Part shown: piece by piece, positions 8,351 through 16,386 of the stretch
Layout: each line of letters opens with the position of its first letter
How positions within the stretch are numbered: position 1 is the stretch's first letter
DNA from: an uncultured Shinella sp.
Lineage (GTDB): Bacteria > Pseudomonadota > Alphaproteobacteria > Rhizobiales > Rhizobiaceae
Length of the DNA: 36,609 nt
Assembly: GCF_946479415.1 (NCBI RefSeq)
Contig: NZ_CAMLFY010000040.1
Coordinates: 1 to 36,609, forward strand
Reading direction: 5' to 3'
Notes under the pieces: model-generated
The model's input: the letters and a program-made list of their open reading frames with translations, nothing else
What the model was told of the DNA's origin: nothing
The model's database searches: none
Translations under genes and position numbers: made by a program

Positions 8351-8378
8351 ATGATGGCGAAATCGTGGCGAGTGTCAA
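8351..8378 (-). promoter_or_regulatory. Sigma-70-type promoter for the small gene
   Basis: On the minus strand a perfect TTGACA (8373-8378) is followed after 16 bases by CATCAT (8351-8356, four of six consensus bases). Transcription would start near 8344, about 26 bases before the ATG of the 62-residue reading frame. Confidence 0.5.
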
Positions 8379-8434
8379 TAGTCTATAGAATTTGTGCATT
8401 ATTCTGCGCTTGCGGGTAAGGCCTTCGAACGGCT

Positions 8435-8440
8435 AGGAGG
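8435..8440 (+). promoter_or_regulatory. Strong Shine-Dalgarno near the YigZ start
   Basis: AGGAGG lies 11 bases before an ATG at 8452 and 24 bases before the TTG at 8465. The ATG is in a different frame from the YigZ coding sequence, so the ribosome signal and the gene frame disagree by one base; see the YigZ entry. Confidence 0.5.
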
Positions 8441-8464
8441 CGATAACCCGAATGGACGCCGCCC

Positions 8465-9046
8465 TTGTACACGCTGGACCAGACCGAGCATTTCGAGCAG
8501 GAGATCCGCAAGAGCCGATTCCTGGCGATCGCCTGCCCGGTCGAAAACGAAGCCGAGGCAAAAGCACAGCTGGCGGCGCATTCCGACCTCTCGGCAAACC
8601 ACAATTGCTGGGCCTGGCGCATCGGCCAGGCCTATCGCTTCAGCGACGACGGCGAGCCGAGCGGCACGGCCGGCAAGCCAATCCTGCAAGCCATCGACGG
8701 GCAGGCGCTCGACCGCACGCTGGTGGTCGTCACGCGCTGGTTCGGCGGCATTCTTCTGGGCAGCGGCGGGCTGATGCGCGCCTATGGCGGCACGGCATCC
8801 CTTTGCCTGCGCGCCGCCGCCAAGACGGAATATGTCGAGCGCGCAGCACTTTCCGTTTCGCTCGGTTTTTCGGATCTGGCGCTGGTCAAGGCACGGCTTG
8901 CGGCGCTGCCGGGGCTTGTTGTCGATGACGAGGTTTTCCACGACAGCGGCGCACACCTCTTTTTCCGCATCCCCTCGGAGCGGGCGGAAGAGACGGTTCG
9001 GCTGATCGTCGATCTCACCAGCGGGCGTGCCGAAATCGGCGATTGA
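8465..9046 (+). CDS. YigZ/IMPACT family protein
   Basis: A 193-residue protein of the YigZ/IMPACT (UPF0029) family. The conserved core is KSRFLAIACPV (16-26), WAWRIG, SDDGEPSGTAGKPILQ (60-75) and TRWFGGILLGSGGLMRAYGG (90-109). The C-terminal part matches the DUF1949 domain. Members act in translation or stress responses, but the bacterial role is not settled. The start is awkward: a TAA at 8444 closes the frame upstream and the only start-like codon before the conserved region is TTG at 8465, without a well-placed ribosome site. A strong AGGAGG with an ATG at 8452 sits in another frame. Either TTG is used, or one base differs between ATG and the gene. Confidence 0.88.
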   Translation: MYTLDQTEHFEQEIRKSRFLAIACPVENEAEAKAQLAAHSDLSANHNCWAWRIGQAYRFSDDGEPSGTAGKPILQAIDGQALDRTLVVVTRWFGGILLGSGGLMRAYGGTASLCLRAAAKTEYVERAALSVSLGFSDLALVKARLAALPGLVVDDEVFHDSGAHLFFRIPSERAEETVRLIVDLTSGRAEIGD

Positions 9047-9304
9047 GGCCTGTTTCACGCTTCCGGCGAAATAAAATCGCCTTTCCATTCGCAGGCGGCT
9101 TGGCGGAACGGTTTGGCGTGCGGCGTCGCAGTCGCCGAAAGCCGTGTTTCAGGCGGGGAAAACGGCGAAAAGATGCGCTTGTCGAGCCTTTGCCGGCCGC
9201 ACCTCGCCGCTATAGGCAATTCGGTTTTTTCGGTCTATTAAGCCGCCCGGATACACTTTTCGCGGGCTCTGCCTGCGATCCCGCACGACAGAGAGGACCA
9301 TCCC

Positions 9305-9964
9305 ATGAGCCTTCGCATCAACGACATCGCTCCTGATTTCACCGCCGAAACCACCGCCGGCACGATCAATTTCCATGAGTGGATCGGCAACGGCTGGGCC
9401 GTGCTCTTCTCGCACCCGAAGAACTTCACCCCGGTCTGCACTACCGAGCTCGGCGCCATGGCCGGCATCGAGGGCGAGTTCCGCAAGCGCGGCGTCAAGG
9501 TCATCGGCATCTCGGTCGATCCGGTCGAAAGCCACACCAAGTGGAAGTCCGACATCCGCACCGCCACCGGCTTCGACGTCGATTACCCGCTGATCGGCGA
9601 CAAGGATCTCGCCGTCGCAAAGCTCTACGACATGCTGCCGGCCGCCGCCGGCGATAGCTCCGAGGGCCGCACGCCTGCCGACAACGCGACGGTCCGCTCC
9701 GTCTTCGTCATCGGCCCGGACAAGAAGATCAAGCTGATCCTCACCTACCCGATGACGACCGGCCGCAATTTCGCGGAAATCCTGCGCGCGATCGATTCGA
9801 TCCAGCTCACCAGCAAGCATCAGGTCGCCACGCCTGCCAACTGGCAGCAGGGCGACGACGTGATCATCACCGCGGCCGTCTCCAACGAGGACGCCATCGC
9901 CCGCTTCGGCTCCTTCGACACGGTTCTGCCCTACCTGCGCAAGACCAAGCAGCCGGCCGCCTGA
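9305..9964 (+). CDS. 1-Cys peroxiredoxin (Prx6 type)
   Basis: A 219-residue peroxiredoxin that reduces hydrogen peroxide and organic peroxides in the cytoplasm. The active-site motif PKNFTPVCTTE holds peroxidatic Cys45 and Thr42; the conserved Arg lies in NATVRSVFVIG. Cys45 is the only cysteine, so this is a 1-Cys enzyme needing an external thiol reductant. The length and C-terminal extension (TPANWQQGDDVII) fit the Prx6 group. AGAGAGGACC lies just before the ATG. The 258 bases upstream hold no gene, and the gene probably has its own promoter there, though I could not place it. A stem-loop follows 27 bases after the stop. Confidence 0.93.
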   Translation: MSLRINDIAPDFTAETTAGTINFHEWIGNGWAVLFSHPKNFTPVCTTELGAMAGIEGEFRKRGVKVIGISVDPVESHTKWKSDIRTATGFDVDYPLIGDKDLAVAKLYDMLPAAAGDSSEGRTPADNATVRSVFVIGPDKKIKLILTYPMTTGRNFAEILRAIDSIQLTSKHQVATPANWQQGDDVIITAAVSNEDAIARFGSFDTVLPYLRKTKQPAA

Positions 9965-9973
9965 TCGGGCGCT

Positions 9974-10071
9974 GACCAACAGGATGCCAGTGACACGCTG
10001 CTTCGTGCAGCGTGTCCGGTTCCTACAGCTACGACGACCAGCCGTACTGCTTCATGCGGCTCCTGTTGGTC
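9974..10071. repeat. Nested inverted repeat after the peroxiredoxin gene
   Basis: Outer arms GACCAACAGGA (9974-9984) and TCCTGTTGGTC (10061-10071) are perfect inverted copies. Inside them lies a hairpin with 10-bp perfect arms GACACGCTGC and GCAGCGTGTC (9992-10016, loop TTCGT). The hairpin may serve as a terminator for the peroxiredoxin gene but lacks a U-tract. The outer arms overlap the end of the decayed IS110 transposase. Confidence 0.55.
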
Positions 10072-10630
10072 GCGACGGCTTCATAGAAGCTTCGTACGCG
10101 CGTTGAGGTCCTTATGGCACCGAGCGCTGCCATGTAGAGAGCCTTGCGCGCCCTTGGCCTGCTCTACCCTTGAGTGGCGCCGTCCCGATCTCTTGACGTA
10201 ATCGTCGTTGAAGGGAGCAAGCCCCGAAAGGCTTGCTGCGGCCTTGGGCGAGAGGCTCCCCAGTTCGGGCATATGGACCAGTAGGGTCAGGGCCGTCACC
10301 TGATCATCGATCAGCACTTCGATTGCAGCGATCCATGTGCCGAAAAAGACGATCACGGCATCGATATCGGCGCAGAGGTCTGGATTGAAGGCGTCGCTAA
10401 GATGCCGATGCTCGGTTGCGCGGGCCTCGACGAGCTGGTCGCGGCGGCGGGCAAGGCGCAGCCTCGGCCACAAGGCTAAACACGACACCCATCTCGGCCA
10501 GCGGACGGGCATCGATGCGGTCCGCCTTGGCCAGTCGTCCGCGTGCCTCGGCAAAGCGTCGGGCCGTGTTGGGATTGACGCGGGCAAAACCGATGCCGGC
10601 TTGTGCTAGTCACAGTGGTGTATCGTCATG
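10030..10630 (-). pseudogene. IS110-family transposase, frameshifted and internally deleted
   Basis: Read from 10630 downward it starts MTIHHCD and stops at once. It resumes in another frame with GIGFARVNPNTARRFAEAR and LAKADRIDARPLAEMG, typical of the end of the RuvC-like DEDD domain. It shifts frame to ARRRDQLVEARATEHRHLSD (about 10452-10393) and then HMPELGSLSPKAAASLSGLA (about 10272-10213), the C-terminal IS116/IS110/IS902 domain. It shifts again to KALYMAALGAIR (about 10143-10108). Most of the N-terminal catalytic domain is missing, and a piece before HMPELG, where the Ser-domain VPGIGP motif should be, is also lost. It cannot make an active transposase. Confidence 0.8.
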
Positions 10631-10865
10631 GGGCCTGCTCCTGTGTGCGCGGTCTGTGGCGACAGCCCCGTGCAACTGTTCAGGTTGATGGGCAAAGCGG
10701 GAAGGGACCAAGCCATCTCGCGACCTGCCTTCACAACCGGCGGCTCGGATCCTAGCGGCGTCCTTCCTGCAACCATCTTACTACAACACAAACACACAGG
10801 ATCTCGGCTCAAGGTCGAGGATGACGGAGGAGAGGGGTGTAGATCTGACAACAGCCTTTTGTTTT
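10030..10865 (-). mobile_element. Decayed IS110-family insertion sequence
   Basis: A remnant of an IS110-type element on the minus strand: a non-coding leader of about 230 bases (10631-10865), then a broken transposase (10030-10630). Edges are approximate because no target duplication is expected for this family and terminal sequences were not identified. In the IS110 group the non-coding end ahead of the transposase encodes the bridge RNA that guides target choice; the leader here may keep part of it. The segment 10866-10950, up to the chemoreceptor stop, shows no gene. Confidence 0.7.
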
Positions 10866-10950
10866 TAAGGCGTTATCCGACCTTAACGCAAAGCCATTTC
10901 GCTCGGAAACGCTTGAGGCGAGGTGGCAGCAGCCCCCCGCTCGGCCGCTC

Positions 10951-12984
10951 TCAAAACTCTTCCCAGTCCCCGTCATTGCCCTTCTCCTGCCGCACGCCCA
11001 GTGCGCCGGCGAGCTTTTCGCTGAGGGCGAGGGCCGGGGAGTTGATCGGGCGGGATTTGGCGCTGGCCGCCTTGACGTTCCATTGGCCGGGCGATTTGCG
11101 GGCGACGGCCGGTTCCGGCGCGGAGACGACCGGCGGGGCCGGGGTGGAGGGCACGATATGGAGGTGCGGTGCCTGCATGGAGCGGCCGGCAGCCGCGCTG
11201 CCGCCGACGTTGAAGCGGCCGATCAGCGCGTTCAGCGCCTGCACTTCCGAGGCGAGGCCGTGGCTGGCGGCCGTCGTTTCCTCGACCATGGCGGCGTTTT
11301 TCTGCGTGCCCTGGTCCATGGCGTTGACGGCGGTGTTGATCTCCTGAAGGCCGGTCGACTGTTCGCGCGCGGCCTCGACGATCGCCACGACGTGGCTGTT
11401 GATCTCCTGCACCTCGGTGACGATGGTCTGAAGCGCGCGGCCCGTATCGCCGACCAGCGACACACCGGTGCGCACCTGCTCGCCGGAGGTGTTGATCAAT
11501 GCCTTGATTTCCTTGGCGGCCTTGGCGGAGCGCTGGGCAAGCTCGCGCACTTCCTGTGCGACAACCGCAAAGCCCTTGCCGGCTTCACCGGCGCGGGCGG
11601 CTTCCACGCCAGCATTCAGTGCCAGCAAGTTCGTCTGGAAAGCGATCTCGTCGATCACGCCAATGATGCTGGTGATCTCGCTGGAGGACTTTTCGATCTC
11701 CTGCATGGCCGAAACGGCGCGGCGCACGATCTCGCCGGATTTTTCCGCACCCGTGCGGGTGCGGCCGACAAGCGCGCCGGCTTCTTCCGCCCGCTTGGTG
11801 GAATCCTTGACGGTCGTGGTGATCTCTTCGAGCGCGGCGGCGGTTTCCTCGACGGAAGCGGCCTGCTGTTCGGTGCGGCGGGAGAGATCGTCGGCGGCGG
11901 CGCGGATCTGGCTGGCGCCGGCATCGATGGCGCGGGCGTTCTCGCCCACTTCGCGCAGCGCGTCGCTGAGCCGCGAGACCGAGGCGTTGAAATCCTCGCG
12001 CAGGCGATCGAGGTCGCCGTCGAAGGGCTTTTCGATCTGGCAGGTCATATCGCCAGCGGCGAGCTTGCCGAGGGCATCGGCGAGGCTGGCCACGGCCTCC
12101 TGCACGCGGCCGCTGTCGCGCGTGCGCTCGGCGTCGCGGGCCTGGCGTTCGCCATCGGCGCGGCGGCGATCGTCCTCGCTCTGGCGCTCAAGGCGCTGGC
12201 GGTCGGCGGCATTGTCGCGGAAGATCGCGACGGTGCCCGCCATTTCGCCGATCTCGTCGGTGCGGTCGGCATGCGGAATGGTGACGGTCGTGTCGCCCTC
12301 CGCCAGCCGCTTCATCGCGGCACCCAAGCCGTTGAGCGGCTTCACGACGCGGCGGTTGACGAGGAAGATGGCGGCAAGCGCGAGGCCCATGGCGGCGGCA
12401 AGCGACGCCCAGGTCAACGCAAAGGCTGAGCCTTCCTCGGCGCGGGCCGAGAGGATGGTCTCGTCCGTCACCTTCTGGGTGCGGGCGACCAGATCGTTCA
12501 GCGAGGCGGTGATCGCGTCGGCGCTCGCCTGCATCGGGCCCTTGTACACTTCCAGTGCCGGCCCCTTGGCGGCAATGGCGGAGAACTGGATAAGCTTGGC
12601 GGATTCGTCGAGATAGGTCTTCAGCGTCGCCTTGATGCCGTCCACCTCGGTCGTCGTCGCCGCGTCGCCGGTATTGGCTGCACCATAGCTGTCGACCATG
12701 CCGGCGAAGGCATCGGCGCGTTCCTTGATGCGGGCCTCGATGCGGCCGATCTCGTCCGGATCCATCGAGAGCAGGTGTTCGGAATAGGTGGCGTTCAACT
12801 CGGAAAAGGCATGGCTCAGTTGCAGGATGCTGCTCATCTGCGGCATGCGGTCCGTACCGATGCGCTCGATATGGCCGGTCATCGCTGAGAGCGAGCGGAA
12901 GGCGACAGCGCCCTGCAGGCCGCCCAGCACCACCATGAGGAGGAAGAGGGCGGGTAGCAGCCTGCTGATCCGGACATTGCGCAT
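10951..12984 (-). CDS. Methyl-accepting chemotaxis protein with C-terminal WEEF tail
   Basis: A 677-residue transmembrane chemoreceptor: membrane segment 1 (about 8-28), a periplasmic helical sensor region (about 29-186), membrane segment 2 (about 187-209), HAMP (about 210-262), a second HAMP-like segment (about 300-345) and the signalling domain, whose hairpin tip is [20 protein letters not shown]. It passes ligand signals to CheA/CheW. The last residues, DWEEF, resemble the pentapeptide that tethers CheR or CheB at the end of some receptors. The ATG at 12984 follows AGGGAACTGTC and is preferred to an upstream ATG at 13020. The ligand is unknown. It stands alone, without other che genes in view. 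Confidence 0.93.
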   Translation of the reverse strand: MRNVRISRLLPALFLLMVVLGGLQGAVAFRSLSAMTGHIERIGTDRMPQMSSILQLSHAFSELNATYSEHLLSMDPDEIGRIEARIKERADAFAGMVDSYGAANTGDAATTTEVDGIKATLKTYLDESAKLIQFSAIAAKGPALEVYKGPMQASADAITASLNDLVARTQKVTDETILSARAEEGSAFALTWASLAAAMGLALAAIFLVNRRVVKPLNGLGAAMKRLAEGDTTVTIPHADRTDEIGEMAGTVAIFRDNAADRQRLERQSEDDRRRADGERQARDAERTRDSGRVQEAVASLADALGKLAAGDMTCQIEKPFDGDLDRLREDFNASVSRLSDALREVGENARAIDAGASQIRAAADDLSRRTEQQAASVEETAAALEEITTTVKDSTKRAEEAGALVGRTRTGAEKSGEIVRRAVSAMQEIEKSSSEITSIIGVIDEIAFQTNLLALNAGVEAARAGEAGKGFAVVAQEVRELAQRSAKAAKEIKALINTSGEQVRTGVSLVGDTGRALQTIVTEVQEINSHVVAIVEAAREQSTGLQEINTAVNAMDQGTQKNAAMVEETTAASHGLASEVQALNALIGRFNVGGSAAAGRSMQAPHLHIVPSTPAPPVVSAPEPAVARKSPGQWNVKAASAKSRPINSPALALSEKLAGALGVRQEKGNDGDWEEF

Positions 12985-13141
12985 GACAGTTCCCTGATTT
13001 TTATGGTGTTTGCACGGCAACGTGCGAGTGCGCGAGAGTCTAGGCGCGGGCGTTTAACACCGGCTTAATGAGGCGTTGCGAAGGCCTGCCTTGCCGGGCG
13101 CTTTTCCACACCCTACATGCGGTGGCGAACAGGAGTTTGCG

Positions 13142-13867
13142 ATGATCCTCGACGCTGCCCGGCTTTCGCTGGCCAATCTCTTCGCCCCCGAGACGCGCGG
13201 CGTCTTCTGGAAGGTTCTGGGCCTCACGCTGCTTGCCCTTGTCGTGATCTGGTTCGGCCTGCGCGAAACCTTCATCGCCTTCGCCTGGCCGTGGCTTTCG
13301 GGCGCCTTCATGCCCGACCTGCCGGATTGGGCGGGCTGGCTGACCCTCGTCTTCGGTATCGTCGCGAGCATCGGGCTGGCGCTCGGCCTTGCCCTGCTGC
13401 TTGCCCCCGTCACGGCCATCATCGCCGGCTTCTTCCTCGACGATGTCGCCGAGGTCATCGAGAAACGCGACTATCCCTCGGAGAAGCCGGGTGTGGCGCT
13501 GCCGATGGGGCAGGCCATTGCCGGCTCGATCAAGTTCCTCGGCATCGTCATCCTCGGCAACCTGATCGCGTTGTTCCTGCTGTTCATTCCGGGCGTCAAT
13601 CTTGTCGCCTTCTTCGTGGTCAACGGCTACCTGCTCGGCCGGGAATTTTTCGAGTTCGCCGCCATGCGATACCGCCCGCCGCAGGAGGCGCGGCTGTTTC
13701 GCGCAAAACACGCCTCCACGGTGCTGTTGGCCGGTCTGCTGATTGCAGCCTTCCTGGCGATCCCCATCGTCAACCTTCTGACGCCGCTTTTTGCGGCCGG
13801 CCTCATGGTGCATCTCCACAAGGCCTTGAGCCGCAAGGATTCCGGTTTCTCACTGCGGCAGAACTGA
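13142..13867 (+). CDS. EI24/CysZ-like membrane protein
   Basis: A 241-residue integral membrane protein with about four to six hydrophobic segments (e.g. [16 protein letters not shown] near 25-40 and [20 protein letters not shown] near 70-90). [20 protein letters not shown] and the central [11 protein letters not shown] are typical of the EI24/CysZ family. Some members take up sulfate for cysteine synthesis, but no cys genes are near, so the substrate is uncertain. AGGAG lies 7 bases before the ATG at 13142. The 3' end overlaps the convergent VOC gene by 18 bases. Confidence 0.8.
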   Translation: MILDAARLSLANLFAPETRGVFWKVLGLTLLALVVIWFGLRETFIAFAWPWLSGAFMPDLPDWAGWLTLVFGIVASIGLALGLALLLAPVTAIIAGFFLDDVAEVIEKRDYPSEKPGVALPMGQAIAGSIKFLGIVILGNLIALFLLFIPGVNLVAFFVVNGYLLGREFFEFAAMRYRPPQEARLFRAKHASTVLLAGLLIAAFLAIPIVNLLTPLFAAGLMVHLHKALSRKDSGFSLRQN

Positions 13868-14275
13868 TGCGTCGTAGAGGGCCGCATAGTCGGCGCTCGG
13901 CGGGATCGGCTTGATCACGTCGATCATCACGCCGTTCGGATCGGCGGTGATGAAATGGCGCTGGCCGAAATCCTCATCCCTGATGTCGCGCAGGATGGGC
14001 AGCCCGGCGGCGCGCACGGCGTCATAGACCGCATCGACATCCTCCACCTCGAAATTCAAAAGAAGCCCCGAGACCTTGCCGCGCCCTACGGCCGGGATCG
14101 TCTCATGGCTGCCATCGAGCACCGCAAGCGTCACCTTTTCGTCTTCCTTCGACTGGAGGTGGATGTACCAGTCGCTGGTGAAGAGCGCCTCGAACTTGAA
14201 ATGCGTCGTGTAGAATTCTGCGGTGCCGGCGACATCGTCGGTCATGATCACGGGATAGTAGCTGGTCGTTTTCAT
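13850..14275 (-). CDS. VOC family (glyoxalase/bleomycin-resistance-like) protein
   Basis: A 141-residue single-domain vicinal-oxygen-chelate protein. It shows the paired beta-alpha-beta modules: [20 protein letters not shown] at the N-terminus and [20 protein letters not shown] followed by [16 protein letters not shown]. Such proteins are metal-dependent isomerases, dioxygenases, or binding and resistance proteins; the substrate here is not predictable. It is divergent from a TetR regulator, and two operator-like palindromes lie between them (14353-14402), so the TetR protein probably represses this gene. One copy of a dispersed palindromic repeat lies in its probable untranslated leader. Confidence 0.85.
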   Translation of the reverse strand: MKTTSYYPVIMTDDVAGTAEFYTTHFKFEALFTSDWYIHLQSKEDEKVTLAVLDGSHETIPAVGRGKVSGLLLNFEVEDVDAVYDAVRAAGLPILRDIRDEDFGQRHFITADPNGVMIDVIKPIPPSADYAALYDASVLPQ

Positions 14276-14295
14276 CGCTTTCCCTTTCGTTTCCT

Positions 14296-14343
14296 GCGCA
14301 ATTCCAAACGCAAAACCGCTTCACGCTTTTGCTGGAATTGCGC
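14296..14343. repeat. Dispersed palindromic repeat, copy A
   Basis: Perfect 10-bp outer arms GCGCAATTCC and GGAATTGCGC enclose the core GCAAAA CCGCTTCACGC TTTTGC. The core recurs at 15758-15800 and 30386-30429. This copy lies between the VOC start and the TetR operators. Confidence 0.75.
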
Positions 14344-14352
14344 CGTGAAAAA

Positions 14353-14402
14353 ACATACAGTCTGCATGTTTCTATCAATTAACATACATGCAGTTTGTAT
14401 GT
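14353..14402. promoter_or_regulatory. Paired operator between the VOC and TetR genes
   Basis: Two 17-bp near-palindromes of consensus ACATRCAGNYTGYATGT: ACATACAGTCTGCATGT (14353-14369) and ACATGCAGTTTGTATGT (14386-14402). Their centres are 33 bases apart, about three helical turns, so both lie on one face of the DNA. The second ends 11 bases before the TetR start codon. The arrangement fits auto-repression by the TetR protein together with control of the VOC gene. Confidence 0.7.
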
Positions 14403-14413
14403 AAAGGGGCAGG

Positions 14414-14986
14414 ATGGCACGCAGCAACAGGGAACGCACGGAAGCGACGCGGCTGGCTCTGATCGAGGCGGCCCGGCGGCTGTTCGTGGAAAAGGGCTAT
14501 GCGGAAACGGCGACACCCGACATCGTGGCGGAGGCGGGCGTGACACGCGGCGCGCTCTACCATCACTTCGAGGACAAGCGGGCGCTGTTTCGCGCCACGC
14601 TGGAGCGCGAGGCGGAAGCCGTGGCGGCGCAGATCGAGACGGCCTCGACCGCTTCCGGCACGCCGCGCGAGGCGCTGCTGTCCGGTGCTAGCGCCTATTT
14701 CGATGCGATGGCCGAACCCGGCCGCACGCGGCTTCTGCTTTTGGAGGCCCCCGCCGTCATCGGCCTCGAGGCCATGGGCGCCATCGAGCGCGACAATGCC
14801 GAGGACACCCTGAAAAAAGGTCTTTCCGACCTGCTCGGGCCTGAGGTGGGTGCCGGAAAACTTCAGGCGCTGACCGACCTGCTCTCCGCCGCCTTCGACC
14901 GCGCTGCCATCGCCATCGAGGCGGGCGCGGACCGCAAGACTTACGAGGCGGCGATTGCCGACCTGATCGACGGTCTTAGGGCGTAG
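14414..14986 (+). CDS. TetR/AcrR family transcriptional regulator
   Basis: A 190-residue repressor. The N-terminal helix-turn-helix spans about residues 10-55 (LIEAARRLFVEKGYAETA, then VTRGALYHHFEDKRALF), the classic TetR signature. The remaining residues form the ligand-binding and dimerisation domain; the ligand is unknown. The start ATG follows GGGGCAGG. Two symmetric sites just upstream are its likely operators, and the divergent VOC gene its likely target. The 3' end overlaps the convergent nth gene by 11 bases. Confidence 0.92.
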   Translation: MARSNRERTEATRLALIEAARRLFVEKGYAETATPDIVAEAGVTRGALYHHFEDKRALFRATLEREAEAVAAQIETASTASGTPREALLSGASAYFDAMAEPGRTRLLLLEAPAVIGLEAMGAIERDNAEDTLKKGLSDLLGPEVGAGKLQALTDLLSAAFDRAAIAIEAGADRKTYEAAIADLIDGLRA

Positions 14987-15740
14987 GGCCGAACAGCTGG
15001 GCCGGCAGTTCCACCAGGGGCGCCGGCACGTCGCAGGTCTTTTCCGGCGATCGACAGAGATCGGCGATGACGCAGTGCTCGCATTCGGGCCGGCGGGCCT
15101 TGCAACAGTAGCGCCCGTGCAGGATCAGCCAGTGGTGGGCGTGGTAGAGATATTCGTCGGGGATGAGACGCATCAGCTTCTCCTCCACCTCGTCGGGCGT
15201 CTTGCCGGGGGCAAGGCGCAGCCGGTTGGCGATGCGGAAGATATGCGTGTCCACCGCCATCGTCGCCTGGCCGAAGGCCATGGACAGCACGACATTCGCC
15301 GTCTTGCGGCCGACGCCCGGCAGCATGATGAGCTCCTCGCGGGTGCGCGGCACCTCGCTGTTGAACCGATCGACCAGCATTTGGCTGAGTGCGATGACGT
15401 TCTTCGCCTTGTTGCGGTAGAGGCCGATCGTCTTGATGTAATCGCGCACCGTCTCCTCGCCGAGCGCGAGCATCTTTTCCGGCGTGTCGGCGATGGCAAA
15501 GAGCGCGCGGGTCGCCTTGTTGACGCCGGCATCGGTCGCCTGCGCGGAAAGGGCGACGGCGACGACCAGCGTGAAGGGGTTCACATGTTCGAGTTCACCC
15601 TTCGGCTCCGGCCGCTGGATGGAGAAGCGGCGAAAGATCTCCTTCAGCTCGTCCTGCGAATAGAGGCTTTTCGGCCGGGCCGGCGCCTTGCGGCGGGCGG
15701 TCGCTGCGGGCGCTTTCTTTTTGATCTTTCCGTTTTCCAT
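14976..15740 (-). CDS. nth: Endonuclease III (DNA glycosylase/AP lyase)
   Basis: A 254-residue base-excision repair enzyme that removes oxidised pyrimidines and nicks abasic sites. The helix-hairpin-helix LPGVGRKTANVV (140-151) holds catalytic Lys146, and VDTHIFR holds catalytic Asp164. Four cysteines in a C-x6-C-x2-C-x5-C pattern (213, 220, 223, 229) bind a 4Fe-4S cluster. The N-terminal 25 residues are a Lys/Ala/Arg-rich extension. The ATG at 15740 is chosen because GGAAG lies just before it; the longer frame to 15842 would overlap the divergent DUF2244 gene and contains repeat copy B. Confidence 0.95.
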   Translation of the reverse strand: MENGKIKKKAPAATARRKAPARPKSLYSQDELKEIFRRFSIQRPEPKGELEHVNPFTLVVAVALSAQATDAGVNKATRALFAIADTPEKMLALGEETVRDYIKTIGLYRNKAKNVIALSQMLVDRFNSEVPRTREELIMLPGVGRKTANVVLSMAFGQATMAVDTHIFRIANRLRLAPGKTPDEVEEKLMRLIPDEYLYHAHHWLILHGRYCCKARRPECEHCVIADLCRSPEKTCDVPAPLVELPAQLFGPTP

Positions 15741-15757
15741 GATGCTTCCGCAGGTCA

Positions 15758-15800
15758 CATGTCGTCGCCGCAAAACCGCTACACACTTTTGCGCGACATG
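15758..15800. repeat. Dispersed palindromic repeat, copy B
   Basis: Outer arms CATGTCG and CGACATG around the core GCAAAA CCGCTACACAC TTTTGC. It lies between the divergent nth and DUF2244 genes. The core matches copies A and C; the outer arms differ but stay self-complementary. Confidence 0.75.
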
Positions 15801-15816
15801 CTTATAGTCTTGGCTC

Positions 15817-16317
15817 ATGACGCAAGGCAACGCTGACATCACGATGAACGACCTGCCGGTCTTCTCGGCCGAGCTGCATCCCTACCGGTCGCTTGGACGC
15901 AACGGCCACCGCATCTTCTTCCTCGTCGCGGGCGCACTCACCTTTGCCCATATGGCGGTCTTCATGATCTCCGGTGCCTGGCCCGTGGTGCTGTTCTTCG
16001 GCGCGGATTTCCTGATCCTCTTCGGCGCCTTCTGGCTGAACAATAGGGCCGCCAAGGCGCGCGAGGTGGTCTCGCTGTCGCGCACCAACATTTCCATCCG
16101 CAAGATCAGCCCGTCCGGCCGAGAGACGGAACATGTCTTCAATCCGTTCTGGGCGCGTTTCCAGGTGTCGCGCAAGGCCAAGATCGGCATCACCGCCATG
16201 CATGTGCGCGGCAATGGCCGCGAGACCGATGTCGGCACCTTTCTGCCGCTCGATGACCGCGAACGCTTTGCCTCCGCCTTTTCCGGTGCCTTGGCGCGTG
16301 TCAAACGCGGCTATTGA
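15817..16317 (+). CDS. DUF2244 domain membrane protein
   Basis: A 166-residue protein with two adjacent membrane segments (about 35-55 and 58-78: IFFLVAGALTFAHMAVFMI and WPVVLFFGADFLILFGAFWL) followed by a soluble domain (REVVSLSRTNISIRKI). This matches DUF2244, a family of unknown function common in alphaproteobacteria. The first ATG (15817) has no clear ribosome site and a TATAGT sits only 8 bases upstream; an in-frame ATG at 15844 is an alternative. The stop at 16317 is followed after 69 bases by the HTH-methyltransferase gene on the same strand, so the two may be co-transcribed. Confidence 0.82.
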   Translation: MTQGNADITMNDLPVFSAELHPYRSLGRNGHRIFFLVAGALTFAHMAVFMISGAWPVVLFFGADFLILFGAFWLNNRAAKAREVVSLSRTNISIRKISPSGRETEHVFNPFWARFQVSRKAKIGITAMHVRGNGRETDVGTFLPLDDRERFASAFSGALARVKRGY

Positions 16318-16386
16318 ATGGATTGGCAGGAATCGGGTGGCGAGCCCGCGCGCGCCATGCTTTTCTGGCGGCACAGGAGAAAAGCG

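Noticed and set aside
8452..8928. ATG at 8452 with a strong ribosome site, 158-codon frame
   Set aside because: The translation has no family features; the conserved YigZ protein is in another frame. Only the start signal was kept as an observation.
9047..9304. Possible OxyR-like or sigma-70 site before the peroxiredoxin gene
   Set aside because: CTAT motifs and TTGCCG/TATAGG elements are present but spacing and symmetry are poor; not enough to call a site.
9149..9979. Minus-strand 276-codon frame over the peroxiredoxin gene
   Set aside because: Antisense shadow; the plus-strand peroxiredoxin is unambiguous.
10606..10851. 81-codon minus-strand frame ending MTIHHCD
   Set aside because: It covers the IS110 leader and runs into the broken transposase start; better explained as non-coding leader.
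11083..12429. Plus-strand open frame opposite the chemoreceptor
   Set aside because: Repetitive Gly/Ala/Asp translation caused by antisense codon bias; the chemoreceptor frame is certain.
15741..15842. N-terminal extension of endonuclease III to the ATG at 15842
   Set aside because: It would read through repeat copy B and overlap the divergent DUF2244 gene; the ATG at 15740 has a proper ribosome site.
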